NCBI GenBank assembly: GCA_009904015.1
Contig: WYEQ01000014.1
Span: 1-64,000, forward strand
Source: Desulfurococcales archaeon
GTDB lineage: Archaea; Thermoproteota; Thermoprotei_A; Sulfolobales; Fervidicoccaceae
Length of the DNA: 64,000 bases
Direction: 5' to 3'
Position 1 is the stretch's first letter; each line of letters begins with the position of its first letter. Under the pieces are notes generated by a model. It was not told the origin of the DNA, searched no databases, and saw nothing but the letters and a program-made list of their open reading frames with translations. This document shows positions 34,876 through 43,846 of this stretch, in pieces. Position numbers and translations under genes: made by a program.

Positions 34876-36140
34876 CCAGTTATTACTTTTTTTATGGTTT
34901 CTATCAACAAAGTTCCATGAGGAATTAAGCCCAGGCTACCCTTACAGCAGCTGTTCTCACCGAATTTCCCGAGCATATCGCCATTTAAATCTTTATGGTA
35001 AATACCTATTGGTACTGGGTCCGCTGTATGTGACTTAGCGCTACATGGAGTCGCGTGGTCAGATAGCACAACAACGGCTATTTCTCCCCCAGAGGCATGC
35101 ATCAACAATGGCTGTAGGTACATCTCGTCGATTTTCTCGATTATCCTCGCCTTTTTTGCACAGTCACCATCATGACCTGGCTCGTCAGGTCCCTTTATAT
35201 GAATGTAAACGAAGTCGTACTTATCAATTAATCTTAGAGTAAGGCTGAGCCTCTCAGCCAGCGCCTGTTCCGTTGGCGGGTTGCTCGGAGATAAAACATA
35301 TGCATCTAGCCCGCAGGCCCTCGATATGCCTATCTCAACTGGCATATCAACGATTGAGGCTCCCCTAAGCCCATGTTTACTAAAGAAGCTCGGGAAACTC
35401 GGCTTAGAGCCCCCTGCATCTCGGAGTAAAATGAAGTTTGCTTTCAGTTTGCCCTCAGCCTCCCTCTTCTTGTTTATCTCGTGGCTTTCCAGTATTCTGC
35501 TTGATTTCTCCAAGAACTCGTTCACCAGTTCACATGTATATCTCGCTTCACTGCCATCCTCCAAAGGCTCGCATCCCGATACATATGGAGAGTACTTATC
35601 AAGAGCAACCGAGAAGAGGCCCTCCCGCCTATAGGCTGGGTCGACGTTAGAGACTCTGGGTGACAGCTTCTTTGTATAGGAGCCTAATACCACAACAGCC
35701 CTGTATCCAACCGTATGGAAAACCCTAGCGTACGCATTACCGTTATCCAGAAGCATAAAGCTAATGGGCTCCATCAGCTTCTTAGCCTCTTCGTCGCTTA
35801 GGTTACGTCCAACCCTTCTATCAATGATCCTCCTGGTTGACAAATCAACTGTAGCTAAGTTTCCCCTGAATACAACCTCTCTTCCCTCTACTAGCTCGTA
35901 GCCTATGCCTAAAGCCTCTATCGGGCCTCTTCCTGGGTATAAATGCTCTGGATAACCAAGTATAGACATTACAGCTACATCGCTTTCGGGGGCTTTTCCC
36001 TCCCCTATTGGGTAGAAGCAGCCGTTCCTGCCTTTGTTAGCTATCATGTCGAGCCCCGGGGTATTCGCAATTAGGTAAGCTGTTTCTTTCTCCTGTATAG
36101 ACCCGGCTGCTCCGTCTAGCACTACATAAACTACCTTCAT
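34872..36140 (-). CDS. apgM: 2,3-bisphosphoglycerate-independent phosphoglycerate mutase (archaeal type)
   Basis: The 422-residue metalloenzyme of the alkaline phosphatase superfamily interconverts 3- and 2-phosphoglycerate. It has the family elements VVLDGAAG at the N-terminus, KAPESDVAVMSILGYPE with the nucleophilic serine, GRGPIEALGIG, KGPDEPGHDGD and VVLSDHATPCSAKSHTADPVP with metal ligands. It works directly with enolase (9.8 kb). The gene lies between nnr and a small unknown gene, with overlap on the downstream side. Confidence 0.92.
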   Translation of the reverse strand: MKVVYVVLDGAAGSIQEKETAYLIANTPGLDMIANKGRNGCFYPIGEGKAPESDVAVMSILGYPEHLYPGRGPIEALGIGYELVEGREVVFRGNLATVDLSTRRIIDRRVGRNLSDEEAKKLMEPISFMLLDNGNAYARVFHTVGYRAVVVLGSYTKKLSPRVSNVDPAYRREGLFSVALDKYSPYVSGCEPLEDGSEARYTCELVNEFLEKSSRILESHEINKKREAEGKLKANFILLRDAGGSKPSFPSFFSKHGLRGASIVDMPVEIGISRACGLDAYVLSPSNPPTEQALAERLSLTLRLIDKYDFVYIHIKGPDEPGHDGDCAKKARIIEKIDEMYLQPLLMHASGGEIAVVVLSDHATPCSAKSHTADPVPIGIYHKDLNGDMLGKFGENSCCKGSLGLIPHGTLLIETIKKVITG

Positions 36141-36152
36141 TTCTGAACAACC

Positions 36153-37685
36153 TCAAATCAAGCTTTTAATTGCCAGTGGTATATAGTCGATGAGGTCTCT
36201 TGAATCAAAAAACTCCCCTCTCTCCTTGTAAAGCAAATCTCCAGCTACACCATTAATGTAAGCTGCAAGAAAAGATGCCTCGAACAAATCGCTTGTCCGC
36301 TTAGTAAAAGCAGCTATAATCCCGGTTAACACATCGCCTGTTCCACCAGTGCTCATTCCCGGATTACCCGTCTTGTTCTTCATGCACAAATCAGCCTTGC
36401 ATATGTAGTCTACTGGTCCTTTCACCAGAACAACTCCACCCAGCTTTCCGGCCAGCGCTTTTGCCTTCAGCTCTGTGTCCCCCTCAAGGCTTAAGCCATA
36501 GGATTGCAACAGCCTATCGAACTCGCCTCTATGAGGAGTCACGACGGCGTTTTCACCGACGCTTAGCTTAAGCTCGGATAAGCACTTGAGCGCATCAGCA
36601 TCTATTATTAAGAATGGCCTCCCCACATCTCTCCACTTCTGCATGAATGCCTCGAAGAAAGCAAGAGTATCCTCATTGAATGACATGCCAGGACCAATAA
36701 CAACTGCGTCAGCTCTACTTACAGGAACCCATGCCTTATCGAGCTCCCTCCAGTCAAGGTATTCCTTCCCTAGAGGAACGGTTATTAAGGAAGGAGAGTA
36801 TGAAGAAACAACGCTTCGTATAACCTCGGGTACAACAACGTGAACTAAATCAGCCCCTGCCTTCAGGGCTGCCAGCCCACTTAGGGCCGGTGCGCCAACA
36901 TAATCAACGCTACCACCAATAACAACTATCCTCCCCCCATCACCTTTCTTTGCATCGGGAGGCTTCATGCGGAGAAGGTTCTTCACATGACCAGGGCCAA
37001 CGAACTCCTCCGCAGCTACTGGTATCCCGATATTACACACTCTAACCTGGCCGCAGTAATCAGGTGCTAGGAAGTAAGCTTTCTTCAGAAAATGAATAGC
37101 AACGGTGTAATCAGCCTTGACCAGCGGGTAACCAACAATGCCTTTATCCGGGTCAAGGCCGCTTGGAATATCTATAGATACCTTTAATGCGCTACGTACG
37201 GAGTTAACTTTCTCAATGACATCCGCGACATGCTCGGGGAGCGGGTACCTAACGCCAGTTCCGAAGATAGCGTCAATTATAACTGACGCATCGCTGAGCT
37301 CAACAAGAAGTTTCTGGGCATCTGTTTTTGTAAACACCCTTGCTACGCTTCCGTTATCCTTTATCCATAAATCATAATTCACAGCTGTATCGGGGTGAGT
37401 GAAGAAGGAGGGATCGAAAAGAAGAGCTACAATCACTTTGGCTCCATAAGCCTTCAGGTACCTTGCCGCTACTAAACCATCACCAGCGTTTCCTCCTCTC
37501 CCAGCGAGCACCACGACTTTTTCGTCACGAATCCCCTTCTCCCGGCTACTCAGCAACTCTATAACTAAGTCGGCTACGCATCTCCCCGCTGACTCCATCA
37601 TCTTCGAGGATGTAAGACCAAGAGAAAAAGCGTTCTCCTCGATAGCTCTTATGTATCTTGACTCATAAACCGTGGCTAAAGGCAT
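36153..37685 (-). CDS. nnr: bifunctional NAD(P)H-hydrate repair enzyme Nnr
   Basis: The 510-residue fusion has an N-terminal epimerase (NnrE/YjeF_N, residues 1-215; AGRGGNAGDGLVAARYL) and a C-terminal ADP-dependent dehydratase (NnrD, ribokinase-like; AVVIGPGMS and the anion hole NPGMSTGGTGDVLTGIIAAF with catalytic aspartate). It repairs heat-damaged NAD(P)H, a clear need in a hyperthermophile. ATG 37685 is chosen over TTG 37709 because the pina stop and GGAGTGAT lie just before it. Cotranscribed with pina. Confidence 0.93.
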   Translation of the reverse strand: MPLATVYESRYIRAIEENAFSLGLTSSKMMESAGRCVADLVIELLSSREKGIRDEKVVVLAGRGGNAGDGLVAARYLKAYGAKVIVALLFDPSFFTHPDTAVNYDLWIKDNGSVARVFTKTDAQKLLVELSDASVIIDAIFGTGVRYPLPEHVADVIEKVNSVRSALKVSIDIPSGLDPDKGIVGYPLVKADYTVAIHFLKKAYFLAPDYCGQVRVCNIGIPVAAEEFVGPGHVKNLLRMKPPDAKKGDGGRIVVIGGSVDYVGAPALSGLAALKAGADLVHVVVPEVIRSVVSSYSPSLITVPLGKEYLDWRELDKAWVPVSRADAVVIGPGMSFNEDTLAFFEAFMQKWRDVGRPFLIIDADALKCLSELKLSVGENAVVTPHRGEFDRLLQSYGLSLEGDTELKAKALAGKLGGVVLVKGPVDYICKADLCMKNKTGNPGMSTGGTGDVLTGIIAAFTKRTSDLFEASFLAAYINGVAGDLLYKERGEFFDSRDLIDYIPLAIKSLI

Positions 37686-37695
37686 AATTACGTCA

Positions 37696-39252
37696 TCACT
37701 CCATCTCAAATTTTAGTTCATATCCATACTTCTCAGCCAGCTTTCTCAGCCTTCTCGCTCTCTTTGTAATCAGCCTAGCAACGTCTCTTGGAACCTTGAC
37801 CAGTATTTGGTTAGAGCCTATAAACTCTATTTCCCCGTTGGGGATAAGGGACTCCAGCTGGGATTTAAGCCTTGTATCTACTCTTTTCTTCTCCTTCTTC
37901 ACTGGTATAACCACTGTTTGCTCGCCGAAGGTGTATATCTCGTACTCCAGCTCCTCCGTGATGAAGTCCCTGACCTCGACGACGGGTCTTGAAAGCTCGG
38001 CTTCCTTAAGCCCCGTTGGCAACTTGACAGTTATGCCTACCTCATAGACCTTGGACACTCTTCCTTTATCAATGAAAATAACGGTATCAATGATGCTGGG
38101 AATCATGCCGAGCTCCACTCTACCGATGAATCGCTGGATAGCATCTATAGGACTCGTGGCGTGCAGCACCCCTACCATCCCAATGCCAGCTAAGCGAAGG
38201 TCCACGTATAATCTGAAGTCATCATCCCCTCTTAGTTCATCAAAGAAGGTGTAATCAGGCCTGCTGAGGAGAAGGATGTCATGGAGCTCATCTTTCTCAG
38301 CGAAGTTCTTGCTGTACTGCACAACTTCTGGTGGTAGAACCATGTCCCTCGGGCTTTCTATCGTTTTTACCACCTTCCCCTTCTTCGCGTAGTGTTCAGC
38401 TAGTGCCTGCGCGAAGGTGGTTTTGCCCATCCCTGGAGCCCCAGCTATCAGTATTCCCTCCGCTTTTTCCTCGAGCCTTTTAATCAGCTTCTCGGGGAGA
38501 TTATAGTCAGACAAGCTAAGCTTGACTAGCGGTCTAACAGCCGTTATTTCCCATCTACTACTAAGTGGAGGCCTTGAAATAACAATTCTGTATCTACCCA
38601 GTTGCACGATGGTGCTTCCCATCCTATCTATTTCGATGAACGCATCCTTCCTCGCCCTAGCCTCGCTTATTATCTCCTCAACAATAGACTCAATCTCCTC
38701 CTGCCTCAGAGGCTCCTGCCTAACAATAGTGAATTGCCACTCCCCAGGCCTGCCAACCTTGGCGAATGGGGGGATCCCCTCAATCAGGTGGACACTCATA
38801 GTGTTGTCCCCGAAGAACTCCTCCAACTTCAGCCTGGGAGGCTTCTCCTTCTTTATTCTCAGCACCTTAAGTCCCATTGACTCAGCAATTGTTGCTAACA
38901 CATCACTGCTGGTAATCAGAGTAGCATCGTTCTCCCTGGTTAGCTCAATAACAGCCTCGCTTAGCTCGGAGGCAACATCCTCGAGATGTGCTGACTTGAT
39001 AGGCGTTATTACTATTTGGATGCCTCTTTTGGAAGCCTCCTTTGTCGCTCTCCTTATCTCCTCTAAGGCGGCAATAGCTGATGCCTTACCTTCATTGCTA
39101 AGCCTCAACAAATAGTCTATAATCAAGCCGTGTAGATAAATAATGGAGTTTCCGGGCAACTTTCCATTTATTATTAGCTGCGTGATAGCGCCCTGCGAAA
39201 TAGTATCCACATCGCAGGTGTAGACTTCTCTACCTGGTAATAACTGCATCAT
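37696..39252 (-). CDS. pina: PINA: PIN-domain, VirB11-like ATPase, KH protein
   Basis: The 518-residue protein has an N-terminal PIN domain (to about residue 140), a RecA/VirB11-type ATPase with AGAPGMGKTTFAQALAE (Walker A) and FFDELRGDDDF (Walker B), and a KH domain at the C-terminus (GSNQILVKVPRDVARLITKRARRLRKLAEKYG). The Sulfolobus homologue is a hexameric ATPase that moves Holliday junctions and interacts with Hjc, which is encoded 2.7 kb away at 41924. It is the first gene of a minus-strand unit with nnr, apgM and a small gene. Confidence 0.9.
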   Translation of the reverse strand: MMQLLPGREVYTCDVDTISQGAITQLIINGKLPGNSIIYLHGLIIDYLLRLSNEGKASAIAALEEIRRATKEASKRGIQIVITPIKSAHLEDVASELSEAVIELTRENDATLITSSDVLATIAESMGLKVLRIKKEKPPRLKLEEFFGDNTMSVHLIEGIPPFAKVGRPGEWQFTIVRQEPLRQEEIESIVEEIISEARARKDAFIEIDRMGSTIVQLGRYRIVISRPPLSSRWEITAVRPLVKLSLSDYNLPEKLIKRLEEKAEGILIAGAPGMGKTTFAQALAEHYAKKGKVVKTIESPRDMVLPPEVVQYSKNFAEKDELHDILLLSRPDYTFFDELRGDDDFRLYVDLRLAGIGMVGVLHATSPIDAIQRFIGRVELGMIPSIIDTVIFIDKGRVSKVYEVGITVKLPTGLKEAELSRPVVEVRDFITEELEYEIYTFGEQTVVIPVKKEKKRVDTRLKSQLESLIPNGEIEFIGSNQILVKVPRDVARLITKRARRLRKLAEKYGYELKFEME

Positions 39253-39385
39253 TGATAAACGAACCTAAATGATATCTCTCAAGCAAGGATAAAAAACATA
39301 TTACAAGACGGCAAAGAGGAACAGTAAGAAAAAATAAATAGCGAGGAGGTCAAAAAACCACTAGACATTAATAAGGGATTCAGAA

Positions 39386-40051
39386 ATGAAATGGGAGGTT
39401 TTCGCTCAGCCAAGCTACACAGCGTTGAAAGTGGAGCTAGACCCAGGCGAAGAGATAATTGCTGAGCCCGGAGCATACCTGATGAACAAAGGCGAGCTCC
39501 AAGTAGACACCTCGACCATGGGGGTCCTCAGTGCATTTAAAAGAGCTTTTCTCGGCGGAGAATCATTCTTCCTAAACAAGTTCAGGGCAGTGACTAAGAG
39601 CGAGCTTTGGCTTGTCCCGTCTTATCCGGGCGATATAAGGTACATTCAACTATCCCCAGCAACCAGGTTTTATGTTCAAGACGGGGCTTTTCTAGCGATG
39701 CATGGCAACATAAAAATCGACGTCGCGTGGAGAGGCGTGAGAGGTCTCTTAGCGCAGGGGGAAATCTTCTGGTTAAAGCTGGAGGGAGCAGGCGGAGTAT
39801 GGGTTTCATCCTACGGCGCGATAGTAGAGAAGGAAGTAGGGATAAACGAGGTTTTTAGAGTAGACAATAATCATCTGGTAGCCATGACGGATATGAGATG
39901 GAAAATAACAAAGCTAGGGGGCCTAAAAACATTTTTCCTTGGAGGAGAAGGGCTAATAGTTGAGGTCGAGGGCCCCGGCAAAATATACATACAGACCAGG
40001 TCGCTACCAATGCTTGCTAAGCTAATAGCTGATTTAATCCCGAAAAGGTAA
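39386..40051 (+). CDS. AIM24/TIGR00266 family protein
   Basis: The 221-residue beta-rich protein has the family start WEVFAQPSYTALKVELDPGEEIIAEPGAYL and the GEGLIVEVEGPGKIYIQTRSL end. TIGR00266/AIM24 proteins adopt a trimeric tubby-like barrel; a biochemical role is not established. In archaea they are often near membrane or lipid genes, and here a UbiA-type lipid enzyme follows after 8 nt, so cotranscription is likely. Confidence 0.85.
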   Translation: MKWEVFAQPSYTALKVELDPGEEIIAEPGAYLMNKGELQVDTSTMGVLSAFKRAFLGGESFFLNKFRAVTKSELWLVPSYPGDIRYIQLSPATRFYVQDGAFLAMHGNIKIDVAWRGVRGLLAQGEIFWLKLEGAGGVWVSSYGAIVEKEVGINEVFRVDNNHLVAMTDMRWKITKLGGLKTFFLGGEGLIVEVEGPGKIYIQTRSLPMLAKLIADLIPKR

Positions 40052-40059
40052 ACAATACC

Positions 40060-40905
40060 TTGAGCCTAAAAGACTACTTATCCCTAATCAGGATACAGAA
40101 CTCCATGATGATGGGCATAGCAGTCATAGTTGGAAGCGTTATCGCTGGTGGAACAAGCGTTTTCCACGCAAACTTGTATGCTTTGATCCTCGGGTTCTCC
40201 ACTGGGTTCTTCTTAACAGCAGCATCGATGGCTCTAAACGATATCTACGACATCGAGATTGATAAGATAAACGCTCCCCAAAGACCCCTCCCATCAGGGA
40301 GAATAAGTATCAGGGATGCCTGGGCGATTTTCATTGTCCTCTCGGCAATCGGGCTTTTCTCAAGCTTGTTCATATCAAAGCTGAGCTTCGCCATCGCTTT
40401 TGCCTCCTGGGCTTTATCCACATTGTATAATGCTAGACTAAAAAGAACGGGGCTCCCAGGAAACATGATCGTTAGCTACAATGTCATGATACCAATTCTT
40501 TTTGGGGCAGCAATAATTAATCAGCTCAGCTACAGGATAGCGATATTCTCGGTAATGATATTTTTGGCATGCCTTGGTAGAGAGATTGTTAAGGGAATAG
40601 CTGATGTTGAGGGCGATAAACAAAAAGGCATTAAAACCCTCGCAGTCATGAAAGGTGAGAGAAAAGCAGCTATAGTCGCATCACTCCTGGTTCTTACGGC
40701 TGTAGGGCTGTCCCCGGTCCCATATCTAAGTGGAATAGCTAGTGCCTACTACTTAATCACCGTGGCCATCACTGATTTATTGTTTATTTATAGCGTAGTT
40801 ATAATAATGAGAGCGCAGGACAAAGGCTCAGCCCTCAAATCAAAGAAGATAATGTTGCTAGCAATGGCTCTTGGGTTACTGGCTTTTCTTGTATCAAATA
40901 TCTAG
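40060..40905 (+). CDS. digeranylgeranylglyceryl phosphate synthase (UbiA family)
   Basis: The 281-residue membrane prenyltransferase adds the second geranylgeranyl chain to form archaeal membrane lipid. The NDIYDIEIDKINAPQRPLPSGRIS motif supplies the first aspartate cluster and LGREIVKGIADVEGDKQKGIKTLAV the second; the NAPQRPLPSG phrasing is typical of DGGGP synthases rather than quinone or heme prenyltransferases. Eight hydrophobic helices. TTG start close after the AIM24-like gene. Confidence 0.88.
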   Translation: MSLKDYLSLIRIQNSMMMGIAVIVGSVIAGGTSVFHANLYALILGFSTGFFLTAASMALNDIYDIEIDKINAPQRPLPSGRISIRDAWAIFIVLSAIGLFSSLFISKLSFAIAFASWALSTLYNARLKRTGLPGNMIVSYNVMIPILFGAAIINQLSYRIAIFSVMIFLACLGREIVKGIADVEGDKQKGIKTLAVMKGERKAAIVASLLVLTAVGLSPVPYLSGIASAYYLITVAITDLLFIYSVVIIMRAQDKGSALKSKKIMLLAMALGLLAFLVSNI

Positions 40906-40990
40906 GGCTGCTTTTTCATCATTAATTCTCAACCGGCAACACATCTTAAAAACCCATTGCTAACAAGCATCTCCATAGGTGCTATAACCA

Positions 40991-41383
40991 GTGATTTCAA
41001 TTAACCTAGAAGCGCTCCTGCCTTTACACACAAGATGCGATGTGGTGCTCGACTACGGCGAAGCGCTGAACTACGAATCACTGGATATCTTATTATCTAT
41101 AGTGGAGGCAAAAAAGACGCTCACCCTAGACTACGGGCTAAGCATATGCGAGGAATCAACCCACGCAATAAGCTTCAGCCACACGCCGAAAAGCAACGAT
41201 GAGAAAAAAATAGTTGTTAATGGAGTAGAAATACCCCTCAATGAAACAATAACAACGGAGGACCTCGTTAAGCTTATAATTGATATCTATGAGTACTCGA
41301 TTAATAGTATTGAAGGATATAGTCTACCCGTTAAAATAAATAATGACAATGTGTTCGGTAGCGCTGCACTGGCCACTACGTGA
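40991..41383 (+). CDS. uncharacterised 130-residue protein
   Basis: I do not recognise this protein. It has VVNGVEIPLNETITTEDLVKLIIDIYEYSIN in the second half, a strand-turn then helix, and three cysteines. GTG start 40991. The gene ends 23 nt before the convergent winged-helix gene. Composition resembles coding sequence, but no family evidence supports it. Confidence 0.5.
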   Translation: MISINLEALLPLHTRCDVVLDYGEALNYESLDILLSIVEAKKTLTLDYGLSICEESTHAISFSHTPKSNDEKKIVVNGVEIPLNETITTEDLVKLIIDIYEYSINSIEGYSLPVKINNDNVFGSAALATT

Positions 41384-41405
41384 TAAGACTGTATAGATTT
41401 AAAGC

Positions 41406-41735
41406 CTATTTTACTTGAATCTTGGTTTTCTTAACGATCTCCTTCAAGGCTTTCCATTGCTCATGGAACCTGCGACCCTGCTCAGTCGCGTAGATTTTTC
41501 CCGTTTTATCGTCATATGTGACTAAACCATCCTTCAACATGATTTCGAGGTATCTCTCGAAAACCCTGTAGTCCAGAAGAGACCTGTAGGCAAGCTGAGT
41601 CTTCCTTATCCCATCAGGAGGTATATTAGCGATAATTTCACTCATTATATCAAAAGCCCCACGCTTTCTTCGCTCCGGCAAGTCCTCATCATATGAACTC
41701 ATGGTTTTTCTCTCTGTCGGCGCGCTAATCGGCAT
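41406..41735 (-). CDS. winged-helix transcriptional regulator (HTH_45-like)
   Basis: The 109-residue protein is a single winged helix: IIANIPPDGIRKTQLAYRSLLDYRVFERYLEIMLKDGLVTYDDKTGKIYATEQGRRF, the pattern of crenarchaeal HTH_45 regulators. Its target is unknown. The ATG at 41735 has GGTGT 4 nt upstream. The 188-nt region upstream contains an AT-rich promoter (ATATACAGGTTTATATTTAAA region, 41785-41808) and the hairpin at 41854. Confidence 0.75.
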   Translation of the reverse strand: MPISAPTERKTMSSYDEDLPERRKRGAFDIMSEIIANIPPDGIRKTQLAYRSLLDYRVFERYLEIMLKDGLVTYDDKTGKIYATEQGRRFHEQWKALKEIVKKTKIQVK

Positions 41736-41853
41736 TTTTACACCGTACTTGATGGATGTTTATCAACGTTTTATTAAGTAACCTTATATACAGGTTTATA
41801 TTTAAATCTTTTTCACAATAATTTTTTTAGTAAAATTGTTACAAATAAGAACA

Positions 41854-41899
41854 GTTATGGCTAAGTGCAATCCGGTGTCGACCGTAGCTTTGTCATAAC
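41854..41899. other. imperfect hairpin in the 188-nt gap upstream of the regulator
   Basis: GTTATG (41854-41859) and CATAAC (41894-41899) close a structure that also has GCTA/TAGC and CGGT/ACCG pairs with bulges between. It lies between hjc and the winged-helix gene. It could be a regulatory RNA element or an H/ACA-like piece, but it is short and no box motif is convincing. Confidence 0.25.
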
Positions 41900-41923
41900 A
41901 TTTGTACCGATTCCAAGAAGGGG

Positions 41924-42379
41924 TTAGAGGTAGTTTTCTAGTTTTTTGGATTTATCGCTCATAGACTTCAATGTATTTATGTCGTAGAACCTACTCATGT
42001 CCTCCAGGGTTACCTTATAGTACCCCCCCTCCGTTTGCTTAAGGCTGGTTACTGGGACAAACCTCCAGCTGTACTCGCGGTTCACGTACAAAGCTACGAG
42101 GGGGACAGCGTTTGTCCCAGCTCTCCTAGCCCACTCGACAAGCTTATCTATCTTGTCTTTCTCTATATAGATAGCCTTGCCTTTTCTTCTCGTCTTGACC
42201 TCCATTACGAATATAACGTTATTTCTAGCTGCAATTATGTCTGGCTGAATGCTTCTCCTCACCTTCGCTCCGCTCGCCGGAGCCCGTATGCAGGCGAAGC
42301 CCTCTTCCCACAGCTTCCTTACAAGCTCTCTCTCTTTCTGGAACCCCCTTACCCTTGATTTACGATGAGCCTCGGACAA
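41924..42379 (-). CDS. hjc: Holliday junction resolvase Hjc
   Basis: The 151-residue nuclease has the archaeal Hjc fold with catalytic residues in GFQKERELVRKL (Glu), QPDIIAARNN (Asp) and FVMEVKTRRKG (Glu-x-Lys), and a serine-bearing loop (PASGAKVRRS). It cuts four-way junctions symmetrically. The C-terminal extension of about 30 residues (DINTLKSMSDKSKKLENYL) may be a partner-binding tail. Hjc interacts with PINA in Sulfolobus; both genes lie close together here. It follows the DUF59 gene after 48 nt on the same strand. Confidence 0.94.
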   Translation of the reverse strand: MSEAHRKSRVRGFQKERELVRKLWEEGFACIRAPASGAKVRRSIQPDIIAARNNVIFVMEVKTRRKGKAIYIEKDKIDKLVEWARRAGTNAVPLVALYVNREYSWRFVPVTSLKQTEGGYYKVTLEDMSRFYDINTLKSMSDKSKKLENYL

Positions 42380-42427
42380 GCAGATTCACGCATATAAAAG
42401 TTGAGCTGAGGATGATAAAAACCTATT

Positions 42428-42799
42428 TCAGCTCTGCTGAGAAGCCCTCTTAATCATATCCTCAACGACATCGTAGCCGTAAATAGCCTTTAGCTGTTCA
42501 CGCCCCTCAGGAGTTATCATGGTTGGGCTCCACGGAGGGTCAAGAGTTACCTCGACCACCACATCCTTCGCCTCGGGCACGGCGCTTTTAACCATGTACT
42601 CAACAGCGTATGCTATTGTCGAGGTAACAGGGCAGAACGGGGATGTAACGCCCATGAGTATTTTGATAACCAGCTCGTTGTTGTTTGTCTCATCAATTTT
42701 GACGTCGTAGACTAGCCCCAAGTCATAAACGTTTATTGGTATCTCTGGGTCGTAGACCTCCCTGAGCGCCTTGATTACCCTTTGCTTGATTTCCTCCAT
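42428..42799 (-). CDS. MIP18/DUF59 family iron-sulfur assembly protein
   Basis: The 123-residue protein has the MIP18 pattern: VYDPEIPINVYDLGLVYDVKI, a TSPFCPVTSTIAYAVE segment with a conserved cysteine, and a C-terminal LDPPWSPTMITPEGREQL. Members (SufT, PaaD, MIP18) help transfer iron-sulfur clusters to target proteins. It lies in a minus-strand run between a small membrane protein and hjc. Endonuclease III and TtuA are possible cluster-containing clients. Confidence 0.88.
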   Translation of the reverse strand: MEEIKQRVIKALREVYDPEIPINVYDLGLVYDVKIDETNNNELVIKILMGVTSPFCPVTSTIAYAVEYMVKSAVPEAKDVVVEVTLDPPWSPTMITPEGREQLKAIYGYDVVEDMIKRASQQS

Positions 42800-42825
42800 T
42801 TCTCCATGCCTCTATTAACATTTGT

Positions 42826-43050
42826 TTATACAGCCCTTTTAACGCTTGGTTTATATTTCCTTCTGAGAATGTAGACGCTGATATAAGGTGTCGATACAAT
42901 TAGTGATAAAGAGAATATAAGAAGGATTTTCTCGATGTTTGAGCCAAGGTCCAGGTAATAAATGAGAACAAGAATTACCCCTGCAACAGCGAAGAACGGT
43001 AACTGGTAAAGGAAGAACTCAGCCAGTATTTCTCTTGGTGATTTCCTCAT
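42826..43050 (-). CDS. small two-helix membrane protein
   Basis: The 74-residue product has two hydrophobic helices (YQLPFFAVAGVILVLIYYL and KILLIFSLSLIVSTPYISVYIL) with basic ends. Function unknown. It overlaps the 3' end of the CinA-like gene by 32 nt and is likely translated from the same mRNA. The hydrophobic pattern in a short frame within an operon supports a real gene. Confidence 0.6.
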   Translation of the reverse strand: MRKSPREILAEFFLYQLPFFAVAGVILVLIYYLDLGSNIEKILLIFSLSLIVSTPYISVYILRRKYKPSVKRAV

Positions 43051-43828
43051 TAATACTCTCCAACAGCTTTTTCTTTATGGATTCGAGAAGCATCCCGGCC
43101 CTTGCAACATCGTTTGTGTGTGTTGAGAGCTGCACCTGAATGATGGACTCACCTTTATCGCTTAGTCTTGGATGAGTCTTTATATAGACTGAGGGGTTCT
43201 CTTTAGCTACTCTCTCAATTATCTTAGCTATGCTTGACTCGGTTAGCCCCCTGAACTCAATGAAGTCTTCCAAGTACTCAAGACCTGTTAGCCCTTTCAG
43301 CATGGGCTCCACCTCACCCTCAAACATCGGTTGAAGCTCTCGTGGAGGCCCAGGCAACGATACGATAAGAGTCTTGTTATGCGTGCAGAAGTAGAAACCA
43401 GGCGCTGTTCCGACCCTGTTGTAAATGGGGCGGGCTCCTCTAGGAAGCATGGCTTGCTTAACTCTAGCTTCATTGAGCTCCTCGCCCCTAGCTCTATGTG
43501 CCTCTCTCACCATGGCGAGGGCCTGCTCGTTTAAAGCTAGATCAACACCGAGCGCCTTAGCTACGAAGAGGCTGGTTGAGTCATCATAGGTAGGGCCCAG
43601 GCCTCCTGTTGTTATTATTAAGCCGTATTTATTCAGGCCTCTCCTCATCTCCTCAACGACGTCTTCCTCGTCATCCCTAACAACAATAATTCTTTTTACC
43701 TGAAATCCCAAGTATGTGAGCTTCCTAGCTAGCCAGGAGCCATTCGTGTTAATAGTTACACCCAGCGTGAGCTCCGTGCCTATGTTGAGTATTAAGACAT
43801 CTGTGTTTTTCAGCTCACACTCAATCAT
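43019..43828 (-). CDS. CinA-like (MoCF_biosynth) protein
   Basis: The 269-residue protein has the N-terminal CinA/MoaB fold: VLILNIGTELTLGVTINTNGSWLARKLTYLG and TTGGLGPTYDDST, then a region with SLPGPPRELQPMFEGEVEP. This is the COG1058 part, without the C-terminal deamidase. Bacterial homologues hydrolyse ADP-ribose; the archaeal role is not established. ATG 43828 has GAGG 4 nt upstream. The gene lies between glyA and a small membrane protein. Confidence 0.85.
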   Translation of the reverse strand: MIECELKNTDVLILNIGTELTLGVTINTNGSWLARKLTYLGFQVKRIIVVRDDEEDVVEEMRRGLNKYGLIITTGGLGPTYDDSTSLFVAKALGVDLALNEQALAMVREAHRARGEELNEARVKQAMLPRGARPIYNRVGTAPGFYFCTHNKTLIVSLPGPPRELQPMFEGEVEPMLKGLTGLEYLEDFIEFRGLTESSIAKIIERVAKENPSVYIKTHPRLSDKGESIIQVQLSTHTNDVARAGMLLESIKKKLLESINEEITKRNTG

Positions 43829-43846
43829 GAGGCCTCGACCCACGGC

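Noticed and set aside
38522-39115. 197-residue frame opposite pina
   Set aside because: It is a serine/leucine-rich antisense shadow of a well-supported gene.
41854-41899. H/ACA guide RNA
   Set aside because: The upper stem is only 4 bp with a 4-nt loop, leaving no room for a K-turn; kept only as a low-confidence hairpin.
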